From positions 13,645,001-13,709,000 of the forward strand of contig OU612066.1 of assembly GCA_914767715.1 (NCBI GenBank): a DNA stretch of 64,000 bases. Direction: 5' to 3'. The position numbers and the translations under genes were made by a program. A model generated the notes under the pieces. The model ran no database searches. It was not told where the DNA came from and saw nothing but the letters and a program-made list of their open reading frames with translations. Numbering within the stretch: the first letter of the stretch is position 1; each line of letters starts with the position of its first letter. This stretch comes from Membranipora membranacea. Lineage: Eukaryota; Bryozoa; Gymnolaemata; Cheilostomatida; Membraniporidae. Below, piece after piece: positions 1-14,070 of the stretch.

Positions 1-1012
1 GAGGGTATCATGCTTTTTTTTCGGCCAGATCAAAAAATATATTTGCTTCTAACTAACCTCATAAGGAGGAACAACTCCTGCTCATCTCGAATCTGCAGAC
101 CGTTTGGCTCTGCGGCTCTTCGTTCTCCGTCAGCGTCCGTTTTAATTAGGGCCACTTTTGCTATAAAAAAACATGCCAAACGGCAGCATCGAAAAATTAA
201 ATCTCTGTTGGATTCTTATCAAACTCCGACCAGTTCAAGCTCTTATTGCCCTCATTCAACACGCCGAATATTGGAATCCTCGGATTAGCAGGGGGGTCAC
301 AACGCTGACTTGAAAATCCAAAAAGTATACCAAGGGAGGGTATCATGCTTTTTTTTCGGCCAGATCAAAAAATAGATTTGCTTATAAATAACCTCATAAG
401 GAGGAGCAACTCCTGCTCATCTCGAATCTGCAGACCGTTTGGCTCTGCGGCTTTTCGTTCTCCGTCAGCGTCCGTTTTAATTAGGGCCACTTTTGCTATA
501 AAAAAACATGCCAAAGGCAGCATCGAAAATTTAAATCTCTGTTAGATTCTTATCAAACTCCGACCAGTTCAAGCTCTTATTGCCTTCATTCAACACGCCG
601 AATATTGGAATCCTCGGATTAACAGGGGGGTCACAATGCTGACTTGAAAATCCAAAATTTATACCAAGGGAGGGTATCATGTTTTTTTTTCGGCCAGATC
701 AAGAAATAGATTTGCTTCTAACTAACCTCATAAGGAGGAGCAACTCCTGCTCATCTCGTATCTGCAGACCGTTTGGCTCTGCGGCTTTTCGTTCTCCGTC
801 AGCGTCCGTTTTAATTAGGGCCACTTTTGCTATAAAAAAACATGCCAAAGGCAGCATCGAAAATTTAAATCTCTGTTAGATTCTTATCAAACTCCGACCA
901 GTTCAAGCTCTTATTGCCCTCATTCAACACGCCGAATATTGGAATCCTCGGATTAACAGGGGGGACACAACGCTGTCTTGAAAATCCAAAAATTATACCA
1001 AGGGAGGGTATC
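1..1012 (+). repeat. Left-edge satellite units
   Basis: Positions 1-9 are the tail of a unit that begins outside the window. Complete units start at 10, 345 and 679. Unit 345 carries CTTATAAATAACC and GTATACC, markers also found in units 9381, 13067, 20777, 24465, 30162 and 36529. Units 345 and 679 share CTGTTAGATTC and AAAATTTAAATC, so these two neighbours probably copied from one another. Confidence 0.9.
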
Positions 1013-3352
1013 ATGCTTTTTTTTCGGCCAGATCAAAAAATAGATTTGCTTCTAATTAACCTCATAAGGAAGAACAACTCCTGCTCATCTCGAATCTGCA
1101 GACCGTGTGGCTCTGCGGCTTTTCGTACTCCGTCAGCGTCCGTTTTAATTAGGGCCACTTTTGCTATAATAAAACATGCCAAAAGGCAGCATCGAAAAAT
1201 TAAATCTCTGTTGGATTCTTATCAAACTCCGACCAGTTCAAGCTCTTATTGCCCTCACTCAACACGCTGGATATTGGAATCCTCGGATTAACAGGGGGGT
1301 CACAACGCTGACTTGAAAATCCAAAAATTATACCAAGGGAGGGTATCATGCTTTTTTTTCGGCCAGATCAAAAAATAGATTTGCTTCTAACTAACCTCAT
1401 AAGGAGGAGCAACTCCTGCTCATCTCGAATCTGCAGACCGTTTTGCTCTGCGGCTTTTCGTTCTCCGTCAGCGTCCGTATTAATTAGGGCCACTTTTGCT
1501 ATAAAAAACATGCCAAACGGCAGCATCGAAAAATTATATCTCTGTTGGATTCTTATCAAACTCCGACCAGTTCAAGCTCTCATTGCCCTCATTCAACACG
1601 CAGAATATTGGAATCCTCGGATTAACAGGGGGGTCACAGCGCTGACTTGAAAATCCAAAAATTATACCAAGGGAGGGTATCATGCTTTTTTTTCGGCCAG
1701 ATCAAAAAATAGATTTGCTTCTAACTAACCTCATAAGGAGGAGCAACTCCTGCTCATCTCGAATCTGCAGACCGTTTGGCTCTGCGGCTTTTTGTTCTCC
1801 GTCAGCGTCTGTTTTAATTAGGGCCACTTTTGCTATAAAAAAACATGCCAAACGGCAGCATCGAAAAATTAAATCTCTGTTGGATTCTTATCAAACTCCG
1901 ACCAGTTCAAGCTCTTATTGCCCTCATTCAACACGCCGAATATTGGAATCCTCGGATTAACAGGGGGTCACAACGCTGACTTGAAAATAAAAATTATACC
2001 AAGGGAGGGTATCATGCTTTTTTTTCGGCCAGATCAAAAAATATATTTGCTTCTAACTAACCTCCTAAGGAGGAACAACTCCTGCTCATCTCGAATCTGC
2101 AGACCGTTTGGCTCTGCGGCTCTTCGTTCTCCGTCAGCGTCCGTTTTAATTGGGGCCACTTTTGCTATAAAAAAACATGCCAAACGGCAGCATCGAAAAA
2201 TTAAATCTCTGTTGGATTCTTTTCAAACTCCGACCAGTTCAAGCTCTTATTGCCCTCATTCAACACGCCGAATATTGGAATCCTCGGATTAACAGGGGGG
2301 TCACAAAGCTGACTTGAAAATCCAAAAATTATACCAAGGGAGGGTATCATGCTTTTTTTTCGGCCAGATCAAAAAATAGATTTGCTTTTAACTAACCTCA
2401 TAAGGAGGAGCAACTCCTGCTCATCTCGAATCTGCAGACCGTTTGACTCTGCGGCTTTTCGTTCTCCGTCAGCGTCCGTTTTAATTAGGGCCACTTTTGC
2501 TATAAAAAAACATGCCAAAAGGCAGCATCGAAAAATTAAATCTCTGTTTGATTCTTATCAAACTCCGACCAGTTCAAACTCTTATTGCCGTCATTCAACA
2601 CGCCGAATATTTGAATCCTCGGATTAACAGGGGGGTCACAACGCTGACTTGGAAATCCAAAAATTATACCAAGGGAGGGTATCATGCTTTTTTTCGGGCA
2701 GATCAAAAAAAAGATTTGCTTTTAACTAACCTCATAGGGAGGAGCAACTCCTGCTCATCTCTAATCTGCAGACCGTTTGGCTCTGCGGCTCTTCGTTCTC
2801 CGTCAGCGTCAGTTTTAATTAGGGCCACTTTTGCTATAAAAAACATGCCAAACGGCAGCATCGAAAAATTAAATCTCTGTTGGATTCTTATCAAACGCCG
2901 ACCAGTTCAAGCTCTTATTGCCCTCATTCAACACGGCGAATATTGGAATCCTCGGATTAACAGGGGGGTCACAACGCTGACTTGAAAATCCAAAAATTAT
3001 TCCAAGGGAGGGTATCATGCTTTTTTTTCGGCCAGATCAAAAAATAGATTTGCTTCTAACTAACCTCATAAGGAGGAGCAACTCCTGCTCATCTCGAATC
3101 TGCAGACCGTTTGGCTCTGCGGCTTTTCGTTCTCCGTCAGCGTCTGTTTTAATTAGGGCCACTTTTGCTATAAAAAAAACATGCCAAACGGCAGCATCGA
3201 AAAATTAAATCTCTGTTGGATTCTTATCAAACTCCGACCAGTTCAAGCTCTTATTGCCCTCATTCAACACGCCGAATATTGGAATCCTCGGATTAACAGG
3301 GGGGACACAACGCTGACTTGAAAATCCAAAAATTATACCAAGGGAGGGTATC
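1013..3352 (+). repeat. 7-unit block, copy 1 (2,340 bp)
   Basis: Units start at 1013, 1348, 1682, 2014, 2349, 2684 and 3017. The first four recur at an offset of about 2,340 bp (3353-4689). Markers: CGTGTGGCTC and GCTATAATAAAAC (1013); TTTTGCTCTG, GTATTAATT and AAATTATATC (1348); TTTTTGTTCTCC (1682); GAAAATAAAAATTAT, a small deletion (2014). Units 2349-3352 carry the succession later seen in the 17-unit family: GCCGTC/ATTTGAATC, then CGGGCAG, then TTATTCCAAGG. Confidence 0.8.
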
Positions 3353-4689
3353 ATGCTTTTTTTTCGGCCAGATCAAAAAATAGATTTGCTTCTAATTAAC
3401 CTCATAAGGAGGAACAACTCCTGCTCATCTCGAATCTGCAGACCGTGTGGCTCTGCGGCTTTTCGTTCTCCGTCAGCGTCCGTTTTAATTAGGGCCACTT
3501 TTGCTATAATAAAACATGCCAAAAGGCAGCATCGAAAAATTAAATCTCTGTTGGATTCTTATCAAACTCCGACCAGTTCAAGCTCTTATTGCCCTCACTC
3601 AACACGCTGGATATTGGAATCCTCGGATTAACAGGGGGGTCACAACGCTGACTTGAAAATCCAAAAATTATACCAAGGGAGGGTATCATGCTTTTTTTTC
3701 GGCCAGATCAAAAAATAGATTTGCTTCTAACTAACCTCATAAGGAGGAGCAACTCCTGCTCATCTCGAATCTGCAGACCGTTTTGCTCTGCGGCTTTTCG
3801 TTCTCCGTCAGCGTCCGTATTAATTAGGGCCACTTTTGCTATAAAAAACATGCCAAACGGCAGCATCGAAAAATTATATCTCTGTTGGATTCTTATCAAA
3901 CTCCGACCAGTTCAAGCTCTTATTGCCCTCATTCAACACGCAGAATATTGGAATCCTCGGATTAACAGGGGGGTCACAGCGCTGACTTGAAAATCCAAAA
4001 ATTATACCAAGGGAGGGTATCATGCTTTTTTTTCGGCCAGATCAAAAAATAGATTTGCTTCTAACTAACCTCATAAGGAGGAGCAACTCCTGCTCATCTC
4101 GAATCTGCAGACCGTTTGGCTCTGCGGCTTTTTGTTCTCCGTCAGCGTCTGTTTTAATTAGGGCCACTTTTGCTATAAAAAAACATGCCAAACGGCAGCA
4201 TCGAAAAATTAAATCTCTGTTGGATTCTTATCAAACTCCGACCAGTACAAGCTCTTATTGCCCTCATTCAACACGGCGAATAGTGGAATCCTCGGATTAA
4301 CAGGGGGGTCACAACGCTGACTTGAAAATAAAAATTATACCAAGGGAGGGTATCATGCTTTTTTTTCGGCCAGATCAAAAAATATATTTGCTTCTAACTA
4401 ACCTCATAAGGAGGAACAACTCCTGCTCATCTCGAATCTGCAGACCGTTTGGCTCTGCGGCTCTTCGTTCTCCGTCAGCGTCCGTTTTAATTGGGGCCAC
4501 TTTTGCTATAAAAAAACATGCCAAACGGCAGCATCGAAAAATTAAATCTCTGTTGGATTCTTATCAAACTCCGACCAGTTCAAGCTCTTATTGCCCTCAT
4601 TCAACACGCCGAATATTGGAATCCTCGGATTAACAGGGGGGTCACAACGCTGACTTGAAAATCCAAAAATTATACCAAGGGAGGGTATC
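3353..4689 (+). repeat. 7-unit block, copy 2 (first 4 units)
   Basis: Units start at 3353, 3688, 4022 and 4355 and pair with 1013, 1348, 1682 and 2014. The copies differ at few bases. In the 1013/3353 pair I see AAGGAAGAAC against AAGGAGGAAC and CGTACTCC against CGTTCTCC; in 1348/3688, CTCTCATTG against CTCTTATTG. The correspondence ends at 4690, where the sequence switches to the 6-unit family. Confidence 0.8.
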
Positions 4690-6698
4690 ATGCTTTTTTT
4701 TCAGCCAGATCAAAAAATAGATTTGCTTCTAACTAACCTCATAAGGAGAAGCAACTCCTGCTCATCTCGAATCTGCAGATCGTTTGGCTCTGCGGCTTTG
4801 CGTTATCCATCAGCGTCCGTTTTAATTAGGGCCACTTTTGCTATAAAAAAACATGCCAAACGGTAGCATCGAAAAACTAAATCTTTGTTGGATTCTCATC
4901 AAACTCTGACCAGTTCAAGCTCTTATTGCCCTCATTCAACAGGCAGAATATTGGAATCCTCGGATTAACAGGGGGGTCACAGTGCTGACTTGAAAATCCA
5001 AAAATTATACCAAGGGAGGGTATCATGCTTTTTTTTCGGCCAGATCAAAAAATAGATTTGCTTCTAACTAACCTCATAAGGAGGAGCAACTCCTGCTCAT
5101 CTCGAATCTGCAGACCGTTTGGCTCTGCGGCTTTTTGTTCTCCGTCAGCGTCTGTTTTAATTAGGGCCACTTTTGCTATAAAAAAACATGCCAAACGGCA
5201 GCATCGAAAAATTTAATCTCTGTTGGATTCTTATCAAACTCCGACCAGTACAAGCTCTTATTGCCCTCATTCAACACGGCGAATATTGGAATCCTCGGAT
5301 TAACAGGGGGGTCACAACGCTGACTTGAAAATAAAAATTATACCAAGGGAGGGTATCATGCTTTTTTTTCGGCCAGATCAAAAAATATATTTGCTTCTAA
5401 CTAACCTCATAAGGAGGAACAACTCCTGCTCATCTCGAATCTGCAGACCGTTTGGTTCTGCGGCTCTTCGTTCTCCGTCAGCGTCCGTTTTAATTAGGGC
5501 CACTTTTGCTATAAAAAAACATGCCAAACGGCAGCATCGAAAAATTAAATCCCTGTTGGATTCTTATCAAACTCCGACCAGTTCAAGCTCTTATTGCCCT
5601 CATTCAACACGCCGAATATTGGAATCCTCGGATTAACAGGGGGGTCACAACGCTGACTTGAAAATCCAAAAAATTATACCAAGGGAGGGTATCATGCTTT
5701 TTTTTCGGCCAGATCAAAAAATAGATTTGCTTCTAACTAACCTCATAAGGAGGAGCAACTCCTGCTCATCTCGAAACTGCAGACCGTTTGGCTCTGCGGC
5801 TTTTCGTTCTCCGTCAGCGTCCGTTTTAATTAGGGCCACTTTTGCTACAAAAAAAACATGCCAAACGGCAGCATCGAAAAATTAAATCTCTGTTGGATTC
5901 TTATCAAACTCCGACCAGTTCAAGCTCTTATTGCCCTCATTCAACACGCCGAATATTGGAATCCTCGGATTAACAGGGGGGTCACAACGCTGACTTGAAA
6001 TTCCAAAATTATACCAAGGGAGGGTATCATGCTTTTTTTTCGGCCAGATCAAAAAATAGATTTGCTTCTAACTAACCTCATAAGGAGGAACAACTCCTGC
6101 TCATCTCGAATCTGCAGACCGTTTGGCTCTGCGGCTCTTCGTTCTCCGTCAGCGTCCGTTTTAATTAGGGCCACTTTTGCTATAAAAAAACATGCCAAAC
6201 GGCAGCATCGAAAAACTAAATCTTTGTTGGATTCTCATCAAACTCTGACCAGTTCAAGCTCTTATTGCCCTCATTTAACACGCAGAATATTGGAATCCTC
6301 GGATTAACAGGGGGGTCACAGTGCTGACTTGAAAATCCAAAAATTATACCAAGGGAGGGTATCATGCTTTTTTTTCGGCCAGATCAAAAAATAGATTTGC
6401 TTCTAACTAACCTCATAAGGAGGAGCAACTCCTGCTCATCTCGAATCTGCAGACCGTATGGCTCTGCGGCTTTTTGTTCTCCGTCAGCGTCCGTTTTAAT
6501 TAGGGACACTTTTGCTATAAAAAAACATGCCAAACGGCAGCATCGAAAAATTAAATCTCTGTTGGATTCTTATCAAACTCCGACCAGTTCAAGCTCTTAT
6601 TGCCCTCATTCAACACGCCGAATATTGGAATCCTCGGATTAACAGGGGGGTCACAACGCTGACTTGAAAATCCAAAAATTATACCAAGGGAGGGTATC
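4690..6698 (+). repeat. 6-unit higher-order repeat, copy 1 (2,009 bp)
   Basis: Units start at 4690, 5025, 5358, 5694, 6029 and 6364. They recur in order at 6699, 7034, 7367, 7703, 8039 and 8374. Markers: CAGCCAGATC with GCGTTATCCATC (4690); TTTTTGTTC with AATTTAATC and CAGTACAAGC (5025); AAATATATTTGC with the small 3' deletion (5358); CGAAACTGC and GCTACA plus A8 (5694); CTAAATCTTTG with CAAACTCTGACC (6029); CCGTATGGC (6364). Near 8374 the copies diverge because that unit takes its right part from a 5025-like unit. Confidence 0.8.
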
Positions 6699-9600
6699 AT
6701 GCTTTTTTTTCAGCCAGATCAAAAAATAGATTTGCTTCTAACTAACCTCATAAGGAGAAGCAACTCCTGCTCATCTCGGATCTGCAGATCGTTTGGCTCT
6801 GCGGCTTTGCGTTATCCATCAGCGTCCGTTTTAATTAGGGCCACTTTTGCTATAAAAAAACATGCCAAACGGTAGCATCGAAAAACTAAATCTTTGTTGG
6901 ATTCTCATCAAACTCTGACCAGTTCAAGCTCTTATTGCCCTCATTCAACACGCAGAATATTGGAATCCTCGGATTAACAGGGGGGTCACAGTGCTGACTT
7001 GAAAATCCAAAAATTATACCAAGGGAGGGTATCATGCTTTTTTTTCGGCCAGATCAAAATATAGATTTGCTTCTAACTAACCTCATAAGGAGGAGCAACT
7101 CCTGCTCATCTCGAATCTGCAGACCGTTTGGCTCTGCGGCTTTTTGTTCTCCGTCAGCGTCTGTTTTAATTAGGGCCACTTTTGCTATAAAAAAACATGC
7201 CAAACGGCAGCATCGAAAAATTTAATCTCTGTTGGATTCTTATCAAACTCCGACCAGTACAAGCTCTTATTGCCCTCATTCAACACGCCGAATATTGGAA
7301 TCCTCGGATTAACAGGGGGGTCACAACGCTGACTTGAAAATAAAAATTATACCAAGGGAGGGTATCATGCTTTTTTTTCGGCCAGATCAAAAAATATATT
7401 TGCTTCTAACTAACCTCATAAGGAGGAACAACTCCTGCTCATCTCGAATCTGCAGACCGTTTGGCTCTGCGGCTCTTCGTTCTCCGTCAGCGTCCGTTTT
7501 AATTAAGGCCACTTTTGCTATAAAAAAACATGCCAAACGGCAGCATCGAAAAATTAAATCTCTGTTGGATTCTTATCAAACTCCGACCAGTTCAAGCTCT
7601 TATTGCCCTCATTCAACACGCCGAATATTGGAATCCTCGGATTAACAGGGGGGTCACAACGCTGACTTGAAAATCCAAAAAATTATACCAAGGGAGGGTA
7701 TCATGCTTTTTTTTCGGCCAGATCAAAAAATAGATTTGCTTCTAACTAACCTCATAAGGAGGAGCAACTCCTGCTCATCTCGAAACTGCAGACCGTTTGG
7801 CTCTGCGGCTTTTCGTTCTCCGTCAGCGTCCGTTTTAATTAGGGCCACTTTTGCTACAAAAAAAACATGCCAAACGGCAGCATCGAAAAATTAAATCTCT
7901 GTTGGATTCTTATCAAACTCCGACCAGTTCAAGCTCTTATTGCCCTCATTCAACACGCCGAATATTGGAATCCTCGGATTAACAGGGGGGTCACAACGCT
8001 GACTTGAAATTCCAAAAATTATACCAAGGGAGGGTATCATGCTTTTTTTTCGGCCAGATCAAAAAATAGATTTGCTTCTAACTAACCTCATAAGGAGGAA
8101 CAACTCCTGCTCATCTCGAATCTGCAGACCGTTTGGCTCTGCGGCTCTTCGTTCTCCGTCAGCGTCCGTTTTAATTAGGGCCACTTTTGCTATAAAAAAA
8201 CATGCCAAACGGCAGCATCGAAAAACTAAATCTTTGTTGGATTCTCATCAAACTCTGACCAGTTCAAGCTCTTATTGCCCTCATTCAACACGCAGAATAT
8301 TGGAATCCTCGGATTAACAGGGGGGTCACAGTGCTGACTTGAAAATCCAAAAATTATACCAAGGGAGGGTATCATGCTTTTTTTTCGGCCAGATCAAAAA
8401 ATAGATTTGCTTCTAACTAACCTCATAAGGAGGAGCAACTCCTGCTCATCTCGAATCTGCAGACCGTATGGCTCTGCGGCTTTTTGTTCTCCGTCAGCGT
8501 CTGTTTTAATTAGGGCAACTTTTGCTATAAAAAAACATGCCAAACGGCAGCATCGAAAAATTTAATCTCTGTTGGATTCTTATCAAACTCCGACCAGTAC
8601 AAGCTCTTATTGCCCTCATTCAACACGCAGAATATTGGAATCCTCGGATTAACAGGGGGGTCACAACGCTGACTTGAAAATCCAAAAATTATACCAAGGG
8701 AGGGTATCATGCTTTTTTTTCGGCCAGATCAAAAAATATATTTGCTTCTAACTAACCTCATAAGGAGGAGCAACTCCTGCTCATCTCGAAACTGCAGACC
8801 GTTTGGCTCTGCGGCTTTTCGTTCTCCGTCAGCGTCCGTTTTAATTAGGGCCACTTTTGCTACAAAAAAAACATGCCAAACGGCAGCATCGAAAAATTAA
8901 ATCTCTGTTGGATTCTTATCAAACTCCGACCAGTTCAAGCTCTTATTGCCCTCATTCAACACGCCGAATATTGGAATCCTCGGATTAACAGGGGGGTCAC
9001 AACGCTGACTTGAAATTCCAAAAATTATACCAAGGGAGGGTATCATGCTTTTTTTTCGGCCAGATCAAAAAATAGATTTGCTTCTAACTAACCTCATAAG
9101 GAGGAACAACTCCTGCTCATCTCGAATCTGCAGACCGTTTGGCTCTGCGGCTCTTCGTTCTCCGTCAGCGTCCGTTTTAATTAGGGCCACTTTTGCTATA
9201 AAAAAACATGCCAAACGGCAGCATCGAAAAACTAAATCTATGTTGGATTCTCATCAAACTCTGACCAGTTCAAGCTCTTATTGCCCTCATTCAACACGCA
9301 GAATATTGGAATCCTCGGATGAAAAAGGGGGGTCACAACGCTGACTTGAAAATCCAAAAAGTATACCAAGGGAGGGTATCATGCTTTTTTTTCGGCCAGA
9401 TCAAAAAATAGATTTGCTTATAAATAACCTCATAAGGAGGAGCAACTCCTGCTCATCTCGAATCTGCAGACCGTTTGGCTCTGCGGCTCTTCGTTCTCCG
9501 TCAGCGTCAGTTTTAATTAGGGCCACTTTTGCTATAAAAAAACATGCCAAACGGCAGCATCGAAAAATTAAATCTCTGTTGGATTCTTATCAAACGCCGA

Positions 9601-10384
9601 CCAGTTCAAGCTCTTATTGCCGTCATTCAACACGCCGAATATTGGAATCCTCGGATTAACAGGGGGGTCACAACGCTGACTTGAAAATCCAAAAATTATT
9701 CCAAGGGAGGGTATCATGCTTTTTTTCGGGCAGATCAAAAAATAGATTTGCTTCTAACTAACCTCATAAGGAGGAACAACTCCTGCTCATCTCGAATCTG
9801 CAGACCGTTTGGCTCTGCGGCTCTTCGTTCTCCGTCAGCGTCCGTTTTAATTAGGGCCACTTTTGCTATAAAAAAACATGCCAAACGGCAGCATCGAAAA
9901 ATTAAATCTCTGTTGGATTCTTATCAAACTCCGACCAGTTCAAGCTCTTATTGCCCTCATTCAACACGCCGAATATTGGAATCCTCGGATTAACAGGGGG
10001 GTCAAAACGCTGACTTGAAAATCCAAAAATTATACCAAGGGAGAGTATCATGCTTTTTTTTCAGCCAGATCAAAAAATAGATTTGCTTCTAACTAACCTC
10101 ATAAGGAGAAGCAACTCCTGCTCATCTCGAATCTGCAGACCGTTTGGCTCTGCGGCTTTGCGTTATCCATCAGCGTCCGTTTTAATTAGGGCCACTTTTG
10201 CTATAAAAAAACATGCCAAACGGCAGCATCGAAAAATTAAATCTTTGTTGGATTCTCATCAAACTCCGACCAGTTCAAGCTCTTATTGCCCTCATTCAAC
10301 ACGCCGAATATTGGAATCCTCGGATTAACAGGGGGGTCACAACGCTGACTTGAAAATCCAAAAATTATACCAAGGGAGGGTATC
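6699..10384 (+). repeat. 11-unit higher-order repeat, copy 1 (3,686 bp)
   Basis: Units start at 6699, 7034, 7367, 7703, 8039, 8374, 8709, 9045, 9381, 9716 and 10050. The block is followed directly by a second copy at an offset of exactly 3,686. Its first five to six units are a copy of the 6-unit repeat at 4690-6698; the last five (8709-10384) add new types. Unit 8709 is a chimera. Unit 9045 ends in CGGATGAAAAAGGGGGG instead of the usual CGGATTAACAGGGGGG. Unit 9716 has CGGGCAGATC. Confidence 0.9.
8709..9044 (+). repeat. Chimeric unit (7367-type left, 7703-type right)
   Basis: The left end has AAAATATATTTGC, as in unit 7367. From GGAGGAGCAACTCC onward it has CGAAACTGC and GCTACA plus A8, as in unit 7703. 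The switch lies between 8739 and 8770. Unit 12395 in the second 11-unit copy and unit 23793 carry the same junction, so the event predates those duplications. Confidence 0.7.
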
Positions 10385-13300
10385 ATGCTTTTTTTTCAGC
10401 CAGATCAAAAAATAGATTTGCTTCTAACTAACCTCATAAGGAGAAGCAACTCCTGCTCATCTCGGATCTGCAGATCGTTTGGCTCTGCGGCTTTGCGTTA
10501 TCCATCAGCGTCCGTTTTAATTAGGGCCACTTTTGCTATAAAAAAACATGCCAAACGGTAGCATCGAAAAACTAAATCTTTGTTGGATTCTCATCAAACT
10601 CTGACCAGTTCAAGCTCTTATTGCCCTCATTCAACACGCAGAATATTGGAATCCTCGGATTAACAGGGGGGTCACAGTGCTGACTTGAAAATCCAAAAAT
10701 TATACCAAGGGAGGGTATCATGCTTTTTTTTCGGCCAGATCAAAATATAGATTTGCTTCTAACTAACCTCATAAGGAGGAGCAACTCCTGCTCATCTCGA
10801 ATCTGCAGACCGTTTGGCTCTGCGGCTTTTTGTTCTCCGTCAGCGTCTGTTTTAATTAGGGCCACTTTTGCTATAAAAAAACATGCCAAACGGCAGCATC
10901 GAAAAATTTAATCTCTGTTGGATTCTTATCAAACTCCGACCAGTACAAGCTCTTATTGCCCTCATTCAACACGCCGAATATTGGAATCCTCGGATTAACA
11001 GGGGGGTCACAACGCTGACTTGAAAATAAAAATTATACCAAGGGAGGGTATCATGCTTTTTTTTCGGCCAGATCAAAAAATATATTTGCTTCTAACTAAC
11101 CTCATAAGGAGGAACAACTCCTGCTCATCTCGAATCTGCAGACCGTTTGGCTCTGCGGCTCTTCGTTCTCCGTCAGCGTCCGTTTTAATTAAGGCCACTT
11201 TTGCTATAAAAAAACATGCCAAACGGCAGCATCGAAAAATTAAATCTCTGTTGGATTCTTATCAAACTCCGACCAGTTCAAGCTCTTATTGCCCTCATTC
11301 AACACGCCGAATATTGGAATCCTCGGATTAACAGGGGGGTCACAACGCTGACTTGAAAATCCAAAAAATTATACCAAGGGAGGGTATCATGCTTTTTTTT
11401 CGGCCAGATCAAAAAATAGATTTGCTTCTAACTAACCTCATAAGGAGGAGCAACTCCTGCTCATCTCGAAACTGCAGACCGTTTGGCTCTGCGGCTTTTC
11501 GTTCTCCGTCAGCGTCCGTTTTAATTAGGGCCACTTTTGCTACAAAAAAAACATGCCAAACGGCAGCATCGAAAAATTAAATCTCTGTTGGATTCTTATC
11601 AAACTCCGACCAGTTCAAGCTCTTATTGCCCTCATTCAACACGCCGAATATTGGAATCCTCGGATTAACAGGGGGGTCACAACGCTGACTTGAAATTCCA
11701 AAAATTATACCAAGGGAGGGTATCATGCTTTTTTTTCGGCCAGATCAAAAAATAGATTTGCTTCTAACTAACCTCATAAGGAGGAACAACTCCTGCTCAT
11801 CTCGAATCTGCAGACCGTTTGGCTCTGCGGCTCTTCGTTCTCCGTCAGCGTCCGTTTTAATTAGGGCCACTTTTGCTATAAAAAAACATGCCAAACGGCA
11901 GCATCGAAAAACTAAATCTTTGTTGGATTCTCATCAAACTCTGACCAGTTCAAGCTCTTATTGCCCTCATTCAACACGCAGAATATTGGAATCCTCGGAT
12001 TAACAGGGGGGTCACAGTGCTGACTTGAAAATCCAAAAATTATACCAAGGGAGGGTATCATGCTTTTTTTTCGGCCAGATCAAAAAATAGATTTGCTTCT
12101 AACTAACCTCATAAGGAGGAGCAACTCCTGCTCATCTCGAATCTGCAGACCGTATGGCTCTGCGGCTTTTTGTTCTCCGTCAGCGTCTGTTTTAATTAGG
12201 GCAACTTTTGCTATAAAAAAACATGCCAAACGGCAGCATCGAAAAATTTAATCTCTGTTGGATTCTTATCAAACTCCGACCAGTACAAGCTCTTATTGCC
12301 CTCATTCAACACGCAGAATATTGGAATCCTCGGATTAACAGGGGGGTCACAACGCTGACTTGAAAATCCAAAAATTATACCAAGGGAGGGTATCATGCTT
12401 TTTTTTCGGCCAGATCAAAAAATATATTTGCTTCTAACTAACCTCATAAGGAGGAGCAACTCCTGCTCATCTCGAAACTGCAGACCGTTTGGCTCTGCGG
12501 CTTTTCGTTCTCCGTCAGCGTCCGTTTTAATTAGGGCCACTTTTGCTACAAAAAAAACATGCCAAACGGCAGCATCGAAAAATTAAATCTCTGTTGGATT
12601 CTTATCAAACTCCGACCAGTTCAAGCTCTTATTGCCCTCATTCAACACGCCGAATATTGGAATCCTCGGATTAACAGGGGGGTCACAACGCTGACTTGAA
12701 ATTCCAAAAATTATACCAAGGGAGGGTATCATGCTTTTTTTTCGGCCAGATCAAAAAATAGATTTGCTTCTAACTAACCTCATAAGGAGGAACAACTCCT
12801 GCTCATCTCGAATCTGCAGACCGTTTGGCTCTGCGGCTCTTCGTTCTCCGTCAGCGTCCGTTTTAATTAGGGCCACTTTTGCTATAAAAAAACATGCCAA
12901 ACGGCAGCATCGAAAAACTAAATCTATGTTGGATTCTCATCAAACTCTGACCAGTTCAAGCTCTTATTGCCCTCATTCAACACGCAGAATATTGGAATCC
13001 TCGGATGAAAAAGGGGGGTCACAACGCTGACTTGAAAATCCAAAAAGTATACCAAGGGAGGGTATCATGCTTTTTTTTCGGCCAGATCAAAAAATAGATT
13101 TGCTTATAAATAACCTCATAAGGAGGAGCAACTCCTGCTCATCTCGAATCTGCAGACCGTTTGGCTCTGCGGCTCTTCGTTCTCCGTCAGCGTCAGTTTT
13201 AATTAGGGCCACTTTTGCTATAAAAAAACATGCCAAACGGCAGCATCGAAAAATTAAATCTCTGTTGGATTCTTATCAAACGCCGACCAGTTCAAGCTCT

Positions 13301-14070
13301 TATTGCCGTCATTCAACACGCCGAATATTGGAATCCTCGGATTAACAGGGGGGTCACAACGCTGACTTGAAAATCCAAAAATTATTCCAAGGGAGGGTAT
13401 CATGCTTTTTTTCGGGCAGATCAAAAAATAGATTTGCTTCTAACTAACCTCATAAGGAGGAACAACTCCTGCTCATCTCGAATCTGCAGACCGTTTGGCT
13501 CTGCGGCTCTTCGTTCTCCGTCAGCGTCCGTTTTAATTAGGGCCACTTTTGCTATAAAAAAACATGCCAAACGGCAGCATCGAAAAATTAAATCTCTGTT
13601 GGATTCTTATCAAACTCCGACCAGTTCAAGCTCTTATTGCCCTCATTCAACACGCCGAATATTGGAATCCTCGGATTAACAGGGGGGTCAAAACGCTGAC
13701 TTGAAAATCCAAAAATTATACCAAGGGAGAGTATCATGCTTTTTTTTCAGCCAGATCAAAAAATAGATTTGCTTCTAACTAACCTCATAAGGAGAAGCAA
13801 CTCCTGCTCATCTCGAATCTGCAGACCGTTTGGCTCTGCGGCTTTGCGTTATCCATCAGCGTCCGTTTTAATTAGGGCCACTTTTGCTATAAAAAAACAT
13901 GCCAAACGGCAGCATCGAAAAATTAAATCTTTGTTGGATTCTCATCAAACTCCGACCAGTTCAAGCTCTTATTGCCCTCATTCAACACGCCGAATATTGG
14001 AATCCTCGGATTAACAGGGGGGTCACAACGCTGACTTGAAAATCCAAAAGTTATACCAAGGGAGGGTATC
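10385..14070 (+). repeat. 11-unit higher-order repeat, copy 2 (3,686 bp)
   Basis: Units start at 10385, 10720, 11053, 11389, 11725, 12060, 12395, 12731, 13067, 13402 and 13736. Every private variant I checked in copy 1 is present here at +3,686, including AATTAAGGCC (7505/11191), CTATGTTGGATTCTC (9238/12924) and TCAAAACGCTG (10002/13688). The first mismatch I noted is at 14050 (G against A at 10364), at the point where the copy ends. This looks like a very recent tandem duplication, or an assembly effect. Confidence 0.9.

Noticed and set aside
14-9600. CRISPR array
   Set aside because: The period is about 335 bp with the whole unit conserved; there are no short direct repeats with unique spacers and no cas genes.
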